64,000 nt of DNA from Phoronis australis (Eukaryota > Phoronida > Phoronidae): contig NMRA01000514.1 in NCBI GenBank assembly GCA_002633005.1, positions 62,001 through 126,000 on the forward strand, written 5' to 3'. Within the stretch, counting starts at the first letter, position 1; each line of letters begins with the position of its first letter. Both the position numbers and the translations under genes were made by a program. Positions 48,301-58,200 of this stretch are shown here, in pieces. The notes under the pieces were generated by a model. That model was given only the letters and a program-made list of their open reading frames with translations. It did no database searches and was not told the origin of the DNA.

Positions 48301-48614
48301 ATGTCTTTCTTCTCCGTAGATCGGCTTTGCAGGATTGTATTCACGCTGGACGATGTTACGGCGTTCATTGCCTGTGGTGTGGCCGACGACGAGACGCCGT
48401 ATTCCACCGAGCGCGTGATCATGCCGCCACCGCCACCGCCGCTGAAGCCACCGAAGCCCCCGCCGAAACTCATGCGCCCGCCGCGCGAGCCCAGACTGTA
48501 TCTACCTTTAGCCTGCGACACCGGCCGGGTGATGCGCGAGGACGACGAGGAGTAGGACGTTGTTTTTCCTGGCGACGAATAACTCGTCACTTTAGTAGAA
48601 GACTTTGTGCTCAT
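24330..48614 (-). CDS. Cytoplasmic-type intermediate filament protein with lamin-length rod, alternative tails and lamin tail domain
   Basis: Structural coiled-coil protein forming 10-nm filaments. Constitutive exons on the minus strand: 48614-48049, 36773-36587, 36192-36097, 35354-35193, 34888-34763, 34481-34392, 34195-34065 (rod ends here, phase 2), then a choice of tail exon, then 28771-28431, 27816-27697, 27045-26920 and 24371-24330. Head is residues 1-100, Ser- and Gly-rich. The rod, about 101-452, begins EKKDMQDLNERFAGYIEKVR and ends with the IF consensus LELEISAYRLMLQGEE. About 126 residues separate the coil 1 start motif from LARVDAENR. That equals nuclear lamins and is about 42 more than vimentin. 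A lamin tail domain follows the linker. The C-terminus is KTVFST with no CaaX, and no lamin-type basic NLS is evident after the rod, so a cytoplasmic location is inferred. Depending on the linker the product is about 684-747 residues. Confidence 0.9.
26134..26919 (-). other. Cys-rich open frame in the last IF intron
   Basis: If the donor at 26919 is not used, the lamin-tail frame stays open for another 261 codons to a stop at 26134. The extension carries 17 cysteines, including a cluster (ERCSNCCTCVNGIGC) and pairs (KCTLC, ECKICEC). No family was recognised. The normal isoform should splice to 24371, so this is either chance or an intron-retention C-terminus. Confidence 0.35.
26920..27045 (-). 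CDS. IF lamin-tail exon 3
   Basis: 126 nt, 42 residues, phase 0-0, acceptor attctag, donor gagat|gtaggt. Contains LDTWGMGAQIVTMLLNSSGD, the conserved W.G....T.L.NS.G of the lamin tail domain. The frame stays open far past the donor. Confidence 0.92.
27697..27816 (-). CDS. IF lamin-tail exon 2
   Basis: 120 nt, 40 residues, phase 0-0, acceptor ttctgcag, donor ttaga|gtaagt. Encodes EDFKMDGYSISRNIDGKVTN and FKIPNGIVLSKKETPGSKIR, equivalent to the lamin stretch around the conserved WQIKR and Y.FP..F.L..G. Confidence 0.92.
28431..28771 (-). CDS. IF lamin-tail exon 1: Gly-rich linker and first strands
   Basis: 341 nt, phase 1 in and 0 out, donor cgg|gtaagt. After a Ser-rich start and two Gly-rich blocks (MSAGGGGGGMSISGG), the lamin tail domain begins at about TYSRTAKGPVSICATGKLGE and reaches FVEIENSGR, matching the first strands of the lamin Ig-like fold. 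The acceptor (aatgtag at 28773-28772) has a poor pyrimidine tract but is the only AG that keeps the Gly-rich block and fits the phase 1 donors of cassettes A, C, D, E and F. Confidence 0.8.
28772..30308 (-). other. Intron between tail cassettes and lamin-tail exons
   Basis: No exon with a usable acceptor, donor and phase was found. Two strong donor-like sites (ttggtgagta) occur near 29038 and 29403, each preceded by a pyrimidine-rich stretch without an AG; they do not define exons. Confidence 0.5.
30132..30137 (-). terminator. Possible internal poly(A) signal after tail exon F
   Basis: AATAAA on the minus strand, about 170 nt after the in-frame TAG of cassette F. It would give a short IF isoform without the lamin tail domain. 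The hexamer alone is weak evidence. Confidence 0.3.
30317..30426 (-). CDS. IF tail cassette F, charged/Asn-rich linker or terminal exon
   Basis: 110 nt, phase 2 in and 1 out, pyrimidine-rich acceptor cttgttcctccgctag, donor ccga|gtatgt. Encodes LADNDNRNRSRNDPGDVDLL and on to NQPEKKP. If the donor is skipped the frame reads three more codons to TAG at 30309, and an AATAAA follows at 30137-30132, so this exon could also end a transcript lacking the lamin tail. Confidence 0.65.
30883..31139 (-). CDS. IF tail cassette E, SGSxxQ repeat linker
   Basis: 257 nt, phase 2 in and 1 out, acceptor ctctacag, donor gacg|gtacac. Encodes 85 residues: LLNESERNAAGGSSRMSRDG, then a Ser/Gly/Gln region built of six-residue units SGSAGQ/SGSGSQ, then GGEKPDD. 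If the donor is not used the frame ends at 30860 after GTPDVAR, so it could also be a terminal exon. I found no poly(A) hexamer just after that stop. Confidence 0.65.
30901..31022 (-). repeat. 18/36-nt coding tandem repeat in IF cassette E
   Basis: Units encoding SGSAGQ and SGSGSQ alternate about six times, giving an 18-nt unit and a 36-nt higher-order period. The period is a multiple of three, so copy-number changes keep the frame. Confidence 0.85.
31562..31713 (-). CDS. IF tail cassette D, Gly-rich linker
   Basis: 152 nt, phase 2 in and 1 out, acceptor gtaacag, donor gatt|gtaagt (strong). Encodes 50 residues, mostly Gly: IGGSGGIMYGGGAGG, ESLAFMMGGGGG, SGSGSGSGAGDGD. Cassette C followed by D would create TAA at the junction, so the two cannot be used together. 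Confidence 0.7.
32117..32322 (-). CDS. IF tail cassette C, Ser/Gly/Met-rich linker
   Basis: 206 nt, phase 2 in and 1 out, acceptor tatggcag, donor gaat|gtaagg. Encodes 68 residues starting LSSMSESAGGLAAFMASS, then GGMSSSGGMSSGYSQSMSS. Joined to the rod it gives EESRLSSMSESAGG; joined onward it gives SSG at the lamin-tail exon. If the donor is ignored the frame stops within about 12 codons. Confidence 0.7.
32688..32852 (-). CDS. IF tail exon B, Gly-rich (candidate, phase 1-1)
   Basis: From acceptor ctttgcag to donor cccaa|gtgaag, 165 nt, phase 1 in and 1 out. The open frame is Gly/Ser-rich (MFGGGGGGSGGGAGGFGGG, then SSSSTSYTYSSSS), like keratin-type end domains. It cannot follow the rod directly (wrong phase) but can follow exon A. 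A shorter version using donor gac|gtacag at 32722 would leave phase 0, which does not match the lamin-tail exon. An alternative first exon is another possibility. Confidence 0.45.
33253..33279 (-). CDS. IF 27-nt microexon (candidate)
   Basis: Acceptor with a long T tract (cttttttactatcgatgcag) and strong donor gcgg|gtaaga enclose 27 nt, a multiple of three. Spliced after the rod exon it reads RLIEKSSSG, a natural hydrophilic start for an IF tail, and restores phase 2 for every cassette. After exon A it would read SVLLRNPVA. It may be constitutive or optional. Confidence 0.5.
33391..33458 (-). CDS. IF tail exon A (candidate alternative linker)
   Basis: 68 nt, phase 2 in and 1 out, acceptor atcgttag, donor gcgcaa|gtaggt. 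It would encode LNKLGYPTMVEEWMTNRQ and four more residues, a charged linker unlike the Ser/Gly-rich ones. It is supported only by splice-site quality and phase. It could feed straight into the lamin-tail exon, or into exon B (32688-32852), which needs phase 1. Confidence 0.45.
34065..34195 (-). CDS. IF exon 7: end of rod
   Basis: 131 nt, phase 0 in and 2 out (AG left over), donor agcag|gtaagc. Encodes the coil 2 end LSLELEISAYRLMLQGEESR, the helix-termination consensus. Every alternative linker must attach to this phase 2 donor. Confidence 0.95.
34392..34481 (-). CDS. IF exon 6: coil 2
   Basis: 90 nt, 30 residues, phase 0-0. Encodes LAKYKKLYEDLLNEMDQK and on to MARKE, continuous coiled coil. 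Confidence 0.95.
34763..34888 (-). CDS. IF exon 5: coil 2
   Basis: 126 nt, 42 residues, phase 0-0, acceptor cttcag, donor agaa|gtaagt. Heptad-rich, with EVVRLTEINRTLQNRLDDQ. Confidence 0.95.
35193..35354 (-). CDS. IF exon 4: linker and start of coil 2
   Basis: 162 nt, phase 0-0. Starts ELKDLAALAYRDTTEENR and continues through IRDLQEEYDRKLD to FYNVK, the conserved coil 2 start. Confidence 0.95.
36097..36192 (-). CDS. IF exon 3: end of coil 1b
   Basis: 96 nt, phase 0-0. Encodes DLDNETLARVDAENRCQSLE and on to MKRIMEQ. The LARVDAENR motif is a strong IF and lamin landmark. Confidence 0.95.
36587..36773 (-). CDS. IF exon 2: coil 1b with the lamin-type extra heptads
   Basis: 187 nt, phase 2 in and 0 out, acceptor tttcag, donor tgt|gtgagt. 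Encodes heptad-rich sequence from IESLEQQLAEVTEDNK to NNELMKARC. It holds the approximately 42 residues absent from chordate cytoplasmic IFs. Confidence 0.95.
40690..40990. repeat. 301-bp direct duplication, copy 1
   Basis: Ends on the base before the single N at 40991. By eye, one substitution separates it from copy 2 (gtttcctaag versus gtttcttaag). Confidence 0.95.
40992..41292. repeat. 301-bp direct duplication, copy 2
   Basis: Begins on the base after the N at 40991 and repeats the preceding 301 bp. It lies within the first IF intron. Confidence 0.95.
48049..48614 (-). CDS. IF exon 1: head and coil 1a to early coil 1b
   Basis: 566 nt from ATG (context GCCAAGATGAGC) to donor gacaa|gtaagt, phase 2. 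Head of about 100 residues: Ser/Thr/Tyr-rich, then Gly-rich (MSFGGGFGGFSGG), resembling keratin-type heads. Coil 1a begins at about 101 with LNERFAGYIEKVRFLEAQN, the rod-start consensus. Confidence 0.95.
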
Positions 48615-48699
48615 CTTGGCGACTTGTATTCAGTATCTGCGGAAACAAGAAAGGGAAAATTTGAATACAGCGTATCGTGGCTCACCGATACCCTGACGA

Positions 48700-48860
48700 A
48701 ATGGGACAGCGTCTACTCGTAGCGTGTCTGTGTATATATGCGTTCAAACTCGGATCTCATTGGCTGGAGCCGGCCACGTGACCCGGCATTGGCTGATCCT
48801 GTGACCTTTCTCCGCGTTCTCACAGCACGCCCACCTTCGGTCACAGCCAATTTTTCTCAC
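48700..48860 (-). promoter_or_regulatory. IF gene promoter
   Basis: Upstream of the IF start codon on the minus strand: a TATA box (catatataca, 48740-48731), two AGCCAAT boxes (48765-48759 and 48794-48788), a CACGTG E-box between them (48780-48775), and a CCAAT on the other strand near 48847. Spacing predicts transcription start near 48705-48700, about 90 nt before the ATG. A pyrimidine-rich acceptor-like site just before the ATG (ttgtttccgcag) could alternatively end a 5' UTR intron. Confidence 0.55.
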
Positions 48861-51209
48861 CTGAACGTCTGAGTGGTTGAACCGGTTTACTGTCCCATTC
48901 ATTAACTGAACGGCATTTCAAAAGATACTAGCAACAACTGTGCCGTGCCGAGACTGTACCATTCAGGGTTATGTGAAAACAGAATAATACGCTCCTCTGT
49001 GATTTGGGTTAGCACATAGTAGTCATTATTACATGCCGTGGCATAACCTGTGTAAATACGACTGACTATGAAATGTTTGAAGCCTGAATATCAAATACCG
49101 GTCACGGCTGGATAAAAACATAAGATTGCCTCCCTCGGCAGAAGACCTCTCATAGAATAGGTCTACGTGACGTGCTGCCTAAAAGGGTGTCTTGTTCACG
49201 CCCAATCTCACAATTAAATGGTTGCCTTTTCTAAAGAAATTTCCTACAATAGGGTTCCCAAAATTTTGTAAACACAATAAACAGGTTCTTTTTTCCAACT
49301 ACACGTATTGAGGATAGATTATATTTGAAAATTATTTAATATATTTCCATATTTCTTCGCAAATCATAATGTACTCGTTCCCTTTATAACATGGCACCTC
49401 TGTCGCGCTTGTGAATTAAAAATTCAACTGTCCCAAGAATCCCTTCAAAAGAACAGTTTTCTGGAACAAACGAAAGGATGTATTTGTACTGCACCAAAGG
49501 CATTGACTGGTCGAGTACTCCCCGGGGTTTACCACTGCCTGGTGAAATTACTTCTACTTGTGTGATACACGTTGTCCTGATGACAAAAATATGTATTGCT
49601 GGTGCGTTTGTACACAGCGATAACGCTCCTAGAGGTTAATGCGCGGAGTCGTAATTCAGCGCCTAGTGTCATTATACATGCAAAAATCTCGACCCAATAC
49701 ACACAGAAACAGACGAGGAAATTAATAAAACGCGGTATACAGGTGACTAGCGAATGTATTTATAACCATGCTAAACATCTGGGGAAGGTTTATGGGCTTG
49801 CAAAAATAAACTGCGGTCATAGACTTGGTTTAAGCTTTTGTCAGATTTTTGCTCATGACGACTGCCGCACAACGTATTACAGAAGTGTACAATGCTTATG
49901 TGAGTTTAAATGTACGGGCCGCCCGCAATAAAAGGTGCGTCAGGGCTCAAAATGTTAACTTACACGTACATCATCTCAGCATTGCGCGAAATTTAACTCA
50001 GCTTGCTTTTGACAATACATGTTTATTGCTGAGATTTTTTAAAAGATTGTTTCTATGCCGTAATGTTCTTCCTATTGGTGTTTTGATAACTGAACGCCCT
50101 TTCCCCCGCAAAAATCTGATATCCCGTAGTGAACCACAATTTCCCTCCGTCCCGATAGTGAAGTGACTGAGGACCACAACAGATCCGTATTCATGGTGTT
50201 ACAATAATTCATAAACGCTTGGCCAGTCTGAATGGATTGAAATTAATTTCACACTAAAAGGTCACAACGGCATTATCAGGATACGACACCTACAGCTGTA
50301 TAGTTGAGGTCAGTCACGTCATGATCAATGGGTTTTTGTTTTAAGGTTAGACGACGTTGTCATGCGACTTGGGAATGCGTGATTAGAGCAACGCTTGCCA
50401 CTGAATATCAATATACTAATCGAATTTTCTAAATCCTCACACAGTTCATATTAAGATGTTTTGATTCAACAGGAAACCGTGTGACTAGAAGGGAAATAAA
50501 ATGAAATAACTACGGGGGATGGGGTTGGAATTAGGAACAGACTAATGTTCAAGATAAGCCACAAATTGTTTTGTGAATGGAACACACTCAGGCACCATGC
50601 GCTTTTTTTTCGCGTATTTTGGTCATGAAAATAGGGCAGTGACTAAATGTGGTCCTTTACCTCAACCACAGCTCAATGCGATGCGGTTAACCTGACTGCC
50701 TCATGAAAAGTTTAACCTCAAACGAAACGGTTAGGCCTATATCACTTGCAGGCCCAAACTCGCGAGATCTACAAATGGTGGACTTTTGAAGACAATATCT
50801 GCTTTATTGTTTGCTTTTGTCTATTTTAAAATGATCGGATTTTCTCATTATAAGCTAAGTTCAATAGTTTATTTGATTCCTCGAACAGATATATCAACTG
50901 CTGTGCACCCCGCACGCGCTCCCCAGCCTTGTCAGCACGTCCACACTTACTGCAGATGTCAACAGTTATCATACGCATTGGTTGCAGTGTTAGGGAAGGA
51001 ACCTCAAAATGGCTGAAAACCATGCTGATCTGCTGAAGGAACATTGATCAGTTTTACGGCCAAATTCTATTGGATGGAATAGATCATGTTCTTGGAGTTA
51101 TTAGCTTTGTGATTTTATTGTAAATTGTCGTTGTCAGCCAAACATTCGCTGAAATCAAAGCTGGTGTCCTCACCATTCAAATTCGCTTATGCACTCTGCT
51201 ATTTAAGCG

Positions 51210-51281
51210 TGGGATTTGGCTCAGCGGCAGACCGTTCGGCTGCCGATGCGGGTATATTGTGTTCGATTCTGTTCTATTATT
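51210..51281 (+). repeat. tRNA-like relic (SINE head?)
   Basis: A-box tggctcagcgg (51217) and B-box tgttcgattct (51260), with tRNA-like spacing. The acceptor and T stems do not pair. Confidence 0.4.
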
Positions 51282-51570
51282 AATTTTCGTAAAATAACTT
51301 TACCCGTCGGGAGAATGCCCCTTTAAAGTGCATTTCGCCCATGTTGGCTCAGATAAATACGAAAAACGAAACAGGCCATTTACATGTACTGTCACAAAAT
51401 CAGCCTTAAATATTTCTTACCACGAGTTGAGTCTATTCCCGTAACCAACAATAACAACGATCAGCGACTTAAACTGAGGCAAAGATATTATAGTACATAT
51501 CGACGGTACCTTTGAGTCGGATTGGCCAACCCTCAAATTCGAAAATGAGGCATGTACTCATTGCTTGTGA

Positions 51571-51604
51571 CTTGAATTGTCGGCTCATTCAACGACAATT
51601 CAAG
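51571..51604. repeat. Perfect 12-bp hairpin
   Basis: cttgaattgtcg and cgacaattcaag flank a 10-base loop. Confidence 0.8.
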
Positions 51605-53189
51605 ATCAGATACGCGTGCTAATGTTTTTAAACCCTAAAGCGCTTCGCATTGATAGCTCAATACCATTTATGATTCCCAACATGATGTTAGTAGAGTAAT
51701 TCCGTGTAATGGTCGAATATAACGTGCCCGCGTTTTGAGAACCAGTTTACTCCACTGACTAACGGGCATAAAACTGGTTATCAAAATATGTACACGTCGT
51801 ATCCGACTATTGCTTAATACCGTATCAAAGAACTTAAGTCACTCAATACTGTATATGTCCGACACAATTTGCAACATTAACTTAATTTGAGGTTCGGGAA
51901 TTGGCAATTGGTTTAATATCGACATATTAATATGGTGACAATTTGTAGAAAAATTCACAAACATTGACGAAAAGCGGGGTTTTCTGCAAAACATCAAAGC
52001 ATTCAGAATTTTAAAACTGCGGTAAAAGATTTATCATTTCTCTCGTCTAGCCGACTGATGAGGTTAACGCGATGACTTCCTGTCACTAATACAAAAACAT
52101 CCGTAGTCGGGTCATCTCAGGGAATTTCGCCGGACTATTTCTGGGCGTATGAAGCAACGCCACCGCAATTTTGTCATAGAAATAGCTGCCTGGTGTGTCA
52201 GCTAAGTAACTATAGTATGTTTGGTGTCAGATGGCGGTATGCGTTGAACGGCGCGGTATTTCTGATCATACTTTGATACCAGTGGCCGTGGACAAATTAC
52301 AGAAATATGGGGCGATATTATGAGAGCTGTTCAGGACTGATGATTGTGATTCACACAGACAAAAATGATTGATTGCTTCAGATATACGAGTGCGTGTAAC
52401 CTGAGGCCAGCATGGCGATGAATATTGACTAGGAATTCGACAGACAAAATCAGTGCCCTGTACATGTACTGTTAAAGTCTTCACGTGTAGTTATTTCATT
52501 TAAATTGCATGTTCCAATCGTATGCATTATTTTTTATTAAAGAACCCAGCCTTATGCGTGCTTAAAAATCACTATACGATAAAAAATGTTAAAACAAAAG
52601 TACACACTACCCGGTATTTCACGCGACAATATCAATGTTTTTTTCAAAAGCGGAACTAACAAAAGGTATTGGATATTCAATATTTTCCGGGTGCTTGATA
52701 AATCCCATTCTCAACTAAAGGTGCATTGAATATTTTGTACATCATTTTTCTTCAAGAAACAAAATCGGCGACAATGAAGCATGTCAGGAACACAATGGCA
52801 CCAGTTGAACAGAATTAAGTCTCAGACAAAACTTCAGTGCTGTTCGGAGATTTTCCTCAAACAACTGTTCAATTAAGTTAGGTTGGTATGTTTTCCTTTT
52901 GCTTTTACTTTAGAAATTATCCGCTAGGCCAATGACTGGTTTATTGCTTCCCTGATGAACCACGTGACGTTCGGGTCCTTCGTTACTCGGCGAAAGCGCA
53001 AGCTAACTTTCCCCAGCTTGAATGTATGCAATTTCAGAGTGAGACATGATCTCTAAGAACACAACTCTGTGATAATGGTTACACCTACCCCTCTAAAAAT
53101 GCAGTTGAAAATGAATGTGGTAATGCAGTATTTTCTGTGGTTGTCCAAATCACCTGAAGCCGAGCTAAAACGGATCGGGATTCTTGCTG

Positions 53190-53320
53190 TTTACCCGGCG
53201 CCACATGGCCCTTGTTTTACCCAGCGCCACATGCTTCTTGTTTTACCCAGCGCCACATGGTCTTTATTTTTACCCAGCGCCACATGATCTTAACCTTTAC
53301 CCTGAGCGTCACATTACGCC
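53190..53320. repeat. 26-27-bp tandem array
   Basis: Five units of the form tttacccagcgccacatgg start at 53190, 53216, 53242, 53269 and 53296; the last is diverged. Confidence 0.9.
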
Positions 53321-55084
53321 AGGTGTATACTTCAAAATAATCGGGGAGCTGACTAAAACAAATTATATTATTCCGTTGTCCTTGTCTGGCTTTTAAACAG
53401 GATTTATCCATTTTGGAAAGCTTGTTTTGTATTTGCATTTGACTTGGGTCGAGATCATTCGATTTTTTTAAACTCAGCGAGGAATTACTACGGTTAGTTA
53501 AGGAAACGCTTAAAACTGTATCAGCTTTTCACAAATAATTTCACGTTTCTGGAAAAATTGGGAATGAGCTTATTCCGTAAGACAGTGACCCGGGCAAATC
53601 CGACATACGTGAAATATTCCAATTATATTACAATCTATTATTGATTTGCTCTAAATGTTTATCCTAGAGCGTTTCTAGTGTTCTTTTAACCTTCCTATCT
53701 TTTTCTTTAGTACACTCGGCAAACGTCAGTCATTTTCACTCCACAGCAAACTGCTGATGTCGTTACCGCCTCGATTTCAGTCAAATTTTGCTGGAAGCGA
53801 GCATGATGAATTTCTATTTTCTAGAGAAATAAAAATACTAGTGACGTTGCTGCTCTAGCTCTGGCCAAAGTTAATAACTTGAAGAAGGCTATCTTGTCCA
53901 AAAATGACCCCACCACCTGACTGCGTTTTATCTCTGAAACCTAGTGCCTCCCTTAAACTGGAGAACACGTGGGACACACGGAATGAATTGATCTAGAACG
54001 TGATTAGCTTTTCTGACTGGGAACGCAAAAACTTCGCAACTATGAACAACATCGGCCATGCGGAAGATTCCTCCAGTCAAAATAAAGAACAAAAAGCGCG
54101 CGGTTTCTTGTGTGAATGTTTCCCTGCCATTAAATATTTAGTTTCTTCTAAACAGTCACCAACCACAGCATTAAACGAGTTAAATGTCGGGCGTTTACCT
54201 TCCTTGATGTTGTAAACAAGAAATTCTTCAGGACGTTCCAAGAAAATGTGTCAGACGACACCATAAGCCTACTTGCGAGGGGTCACGAAAATCCTTCACC
54301 CCACTACACATGTTTTGCTTTATGCCCACTTATCGTCGAAGAACATACAAGTTGCGAATTATTATAATTGTCTTTTCTTGTTTGCCTCGTCAAAAATGTT
54401 CCCTGACCATGACGTCATGTCTTAAGACCGAACGAGTAGCTGATATACAGGAGTTCTTATTGTGTTTCGCAACGCGGTTATTTTAAGACGAATAACGAGC
54501 AGTTGCATTTAAACATTGTGTATCATGGTTCATTGCTGGTAAGTAGTCTGATGGTATCGGTATTCAACCAGATGCCTCTAATGAAGTACATAATGGTAAC
54601 CTGTCTTGTAAATACTTTTTTTCTTAAACCAGGTTCCTCAAAATCGTTCTTGAAGAATAAAAACAACAAAAACGAAGACGATGACGATAATGCTAATTAT
54701 ATAATTAATAATGATAAATTTGAGAAAAATGTTAACCATTAATTAACTTGCTTATGTATTTTAATACAAAAATGAAGGAAATCTATTATCATACGTGAAC
54801 TTTATCCCCAATATTCTCAGCTCTTTCACATGATACACGTATATATATCTTCTTTATTGTACACATGGCCATCGGCCCAAAGTACAACATCTAAACAAGT
54901 TCATTGGAGTGTTATGCACAGTAAGCAATACACAAGCTGTTCCTTTTTTTATTCAACAATAATGTTCCATTATTGGGGTTAACGATTCCACGTCCGCGCC
55001 AATTTAGATGACAGCAAGGATCCCCTAGACCCCAGTCTCGGACCAGCGAACAACAAACTCGCAATACAAATCCCAGACCCTCGC

Positions 55085-55252
55085 CCAGTGCTGTAGTGGT
55101 AAAATTACAGGTAAGTAGGCGCCCAAAGCCCACCGAATCACTTTGAGCACTGAACGTAACTTACGGTGCGTAGGCGCTGCCTTCAAATGCCAAAAAGTGG
55201 TTGGCTGCGCCTACGTGCGCCTACGTGCGCTTACGCCCCACTACAGCACGGG
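55085..55252. mobile_element. MITE-like element with 12-bp terminal inverted repeats
   Basis: gtgctgtagtgg (55088-55099) and ccactacagcac (55238-55249) are perfect inverted repeats around about 140 bp. Inside the right end is a 10-bp tandem run, gcgcctacgt, and a facing gcgtaggcgc-like copy. Confidence 0.55.
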
Positions 55253-58200
55253 CCGTGCCTTGCTGTTTTCCTCATAAGCTCCGAAAATGTTCCGTGACAC
55301 GTGACCAAAGACCATATCGTCACCGAGTTTAGAACTTTTTCGGATTTTGAGTGTAATTTGTAGCGCTGTTCTGAGTTTTGTACCGCTTGTCGAATGTTTC
55401 GCTCAGGCGTCCGCTCGGACTGGGGTTTCAGTGGGGGATCGAAGCTGAAATTTAGCGGGCCGGACATGGAATCGTCTTTACCCTTTAATTGTGTAGTTGT
55501 AGATGAAAAAATAACACTTCAAACAAACCTGTAAGCGTTCCAAAACTGAAATTTCGATAGAAATCAAGCTTTTTAGTTCTTAATGATTTGGACAAACTAT
55601 TGCTTAGACTCGTCACTCGTGGCATGCTAGACGCAGAGCCCACGTATCCCAAAATGTTTTCAATTTACGAATAGGCATTGAATCAATTTACTGTCAGATT
55701 CTATACTACCATTGATCAAAGTTGGTAGACAGGAACGAGTCACGACCCGGCTTTGTAAAGTGCAGTAGTAAGCAAGTAAAAAAACACCACGTAAGTGTTA
55801 ATGACGCGTGAGACGCGGGTGACTTTTCACCCGAAGTGACCTCGACGGTGGCTGTCTAAATGCACAACGTTGTATAATTCTTTCTGTCTGTCTGCAAGGA
55901 AATGAAACTAGAGAACATGACCCGCGCACAAAATTGCCCAGTTTTAAAGTTATTTGTTCCCCCCGGAAAGCACTTCTGTATCCAGCTGATGGAAATTGGA
56001 GTCATTTGGCTTACAATACTACTACTGCTACTACATAATACCGTGTCACCCGTTTACCATCGCCACAACCACGAACATCACAACATTTGCTATTACTGTC
56101 AATATGATCTTTAGTTGTGAGTATTACATGCACTTTTAATACCGATGTATAACAACTTGAAAGTCGCTAAGGTGTGCTACAGTTTAAGTACACATAAAAA
56201 TTGAATAATTCGGTAATTGTTTCACCATTTTCGAGAGGGTTAGTGTCTGAACATTCCCAAATGCCACATCTCCAAGGGGGTCCTCCAGGGTCTCTCAACG
56301 GACGCCAGTGAACAGGGTTGCGTTCCTCTTTCGCGAGGAAAGCAAGTGTGATCGCATGCTCCACTGCGTTCTATTGCGATTTCGCGAGTTTCTTGTGTCA
56401 ACGGAACGCAGCTCAGATTTGGCGTACTGAGCTGTGACCTCATTCCACAATGCACGTGAGTGATGACGTAAAAAATTATTTTTTCAAATAAATGACTGAG
56501 AAATTGACCGAGAACAAATTTGATTCACCCATGACAAAGTCAATTGAAACTCAAACCAGAAGAAACAGTTAGGTTGTGATCAAAACATTCGATGCATATT
56601 TTCAGAGCCGACACAAAATAGCCAGACTATTCTGGAAGATGTACTAAATAAAAGGAAAACCTATGGCTGCGAAATTCGTTATCAAATTCTCTTTAATTGT
56701 CAATTTCTGGTTCAGCTAAATGCAACCTATTTCACGAGGACCGTCGGCCTTGCTTTGACTGTGCAGTCAATACATGTAATAGGTAATCATAACTTGGGAA
56801 AAAGTACACTAGCGAATTCCAAACTGCAGAATGCAAGTGCACGGTGTTTATTTCTTGTCGTTGAAATGACAAAGAAACAAGTAATTAGCATACAGTTGTG
56901 AGGCGTGGACCGTCGCATGAGGGACCAGGGTAGAGTTAATTAAACAGATGCCCCGCAGCGAGAAAAATCTAGCCAAAATCACATGCTCTCATTGAAAATA
57001 CACTGCGACATGTTGCGGAATCTAGCGAGATCTTGCTAATCTGGCCAGGAATAGCGTTATTGAGCTCTTCCCAGGAGGTACGGACTCCATATCCTTCCAC
57101 TTTCGTATTGCTGTAGCGGAGGTATCTGAAGTGCCCTCTTGCAATTGTCTGTCAATTTCTAATCAATTTCCTCGTTATAAGCACAGTCGGATCCGGCCAT
57201 AGTTACGGTTTATCAATGTCTAAGCTCTACATGTTCCGATCGTATGTTGACGTATACTCAAAGTACTAGCCCTGCGCTAGCGGAGACGGATAAAATCGTC
57301 GCCTTTATTTCTGTCTCATACTATTAATCCAATCCCATAATTCGACATTCCGACCTAATCGAACATGCTCACGAAACACGCGCCTTTCACTCGCGTGATT
57401 TTGCTTGGTTTTGTGTGATTTCACTTTTCTCGCAAGAAAATTGGTCTGCCAGACGCAACCCTGATCGTTAGTGACCTATTTTTGTTTTTGTACCAACAGG
57501 GTGGAGGCAGTTTTAAAATATGACTTTAACAGGGAAATGTGTGTACACAGACGGGATTCGGGCACATTAAAGGCGCGAGAGGAAAACGCCACATCCCGCC
57601 ATAACTAATCATTTAGAGACTGATACTCTACGGAAACCCTAAAGGCATAAACGCGTGAGGCTGATTTCAAGTTCGAGTATATACATGTATGTATACATCA
57701 AAATCAATGTCAAGGGGTGGTTATTCAAAGAAGTCACAGATATATCAACGGTGATGTTGTTTCGCATAACAGTCACCCCAAGTCAACATCTGTATGACCT
57801 GAGTGTGTACTTACTCGACAAGCAAACAATTGGGGGACGCGTATAACGCTTGTGGACACAATGAGACCTCGGGTCACAGGATATTCTGTTTATCAGATCG
57901 CTGGGAGCGCGTGGGAGAAAATTATCATAATTTTGTCAACGTGTGATTAGTTTTACATTTGCACCATTGTGACCCTCGATGTGGATCGGTAAACACGATA
58001 TCTGATAGGACATCCCATCAAAAAACTGAGGAGGCGTTTCTTAAAAAATGTTAATGAAGCTACGGTAACGGTAACTTGAGGACGGTCGTCGGATTTCGCG
58101 TGGACCACCATTACTTTATAACTCGCTGTATCTTGTTCTCGTTCTCCATAAAATAACAGCAACACTGATGAGAGTAGATACCACAACGTTCGTATATTGG

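Noticed and set aside
48090-48722. 210-codon plus-strand frame
   Set aside because: It is the opposite-strand shadow of IF exon 1; GC- and heptad-rich coding DNA leaves the complement open.
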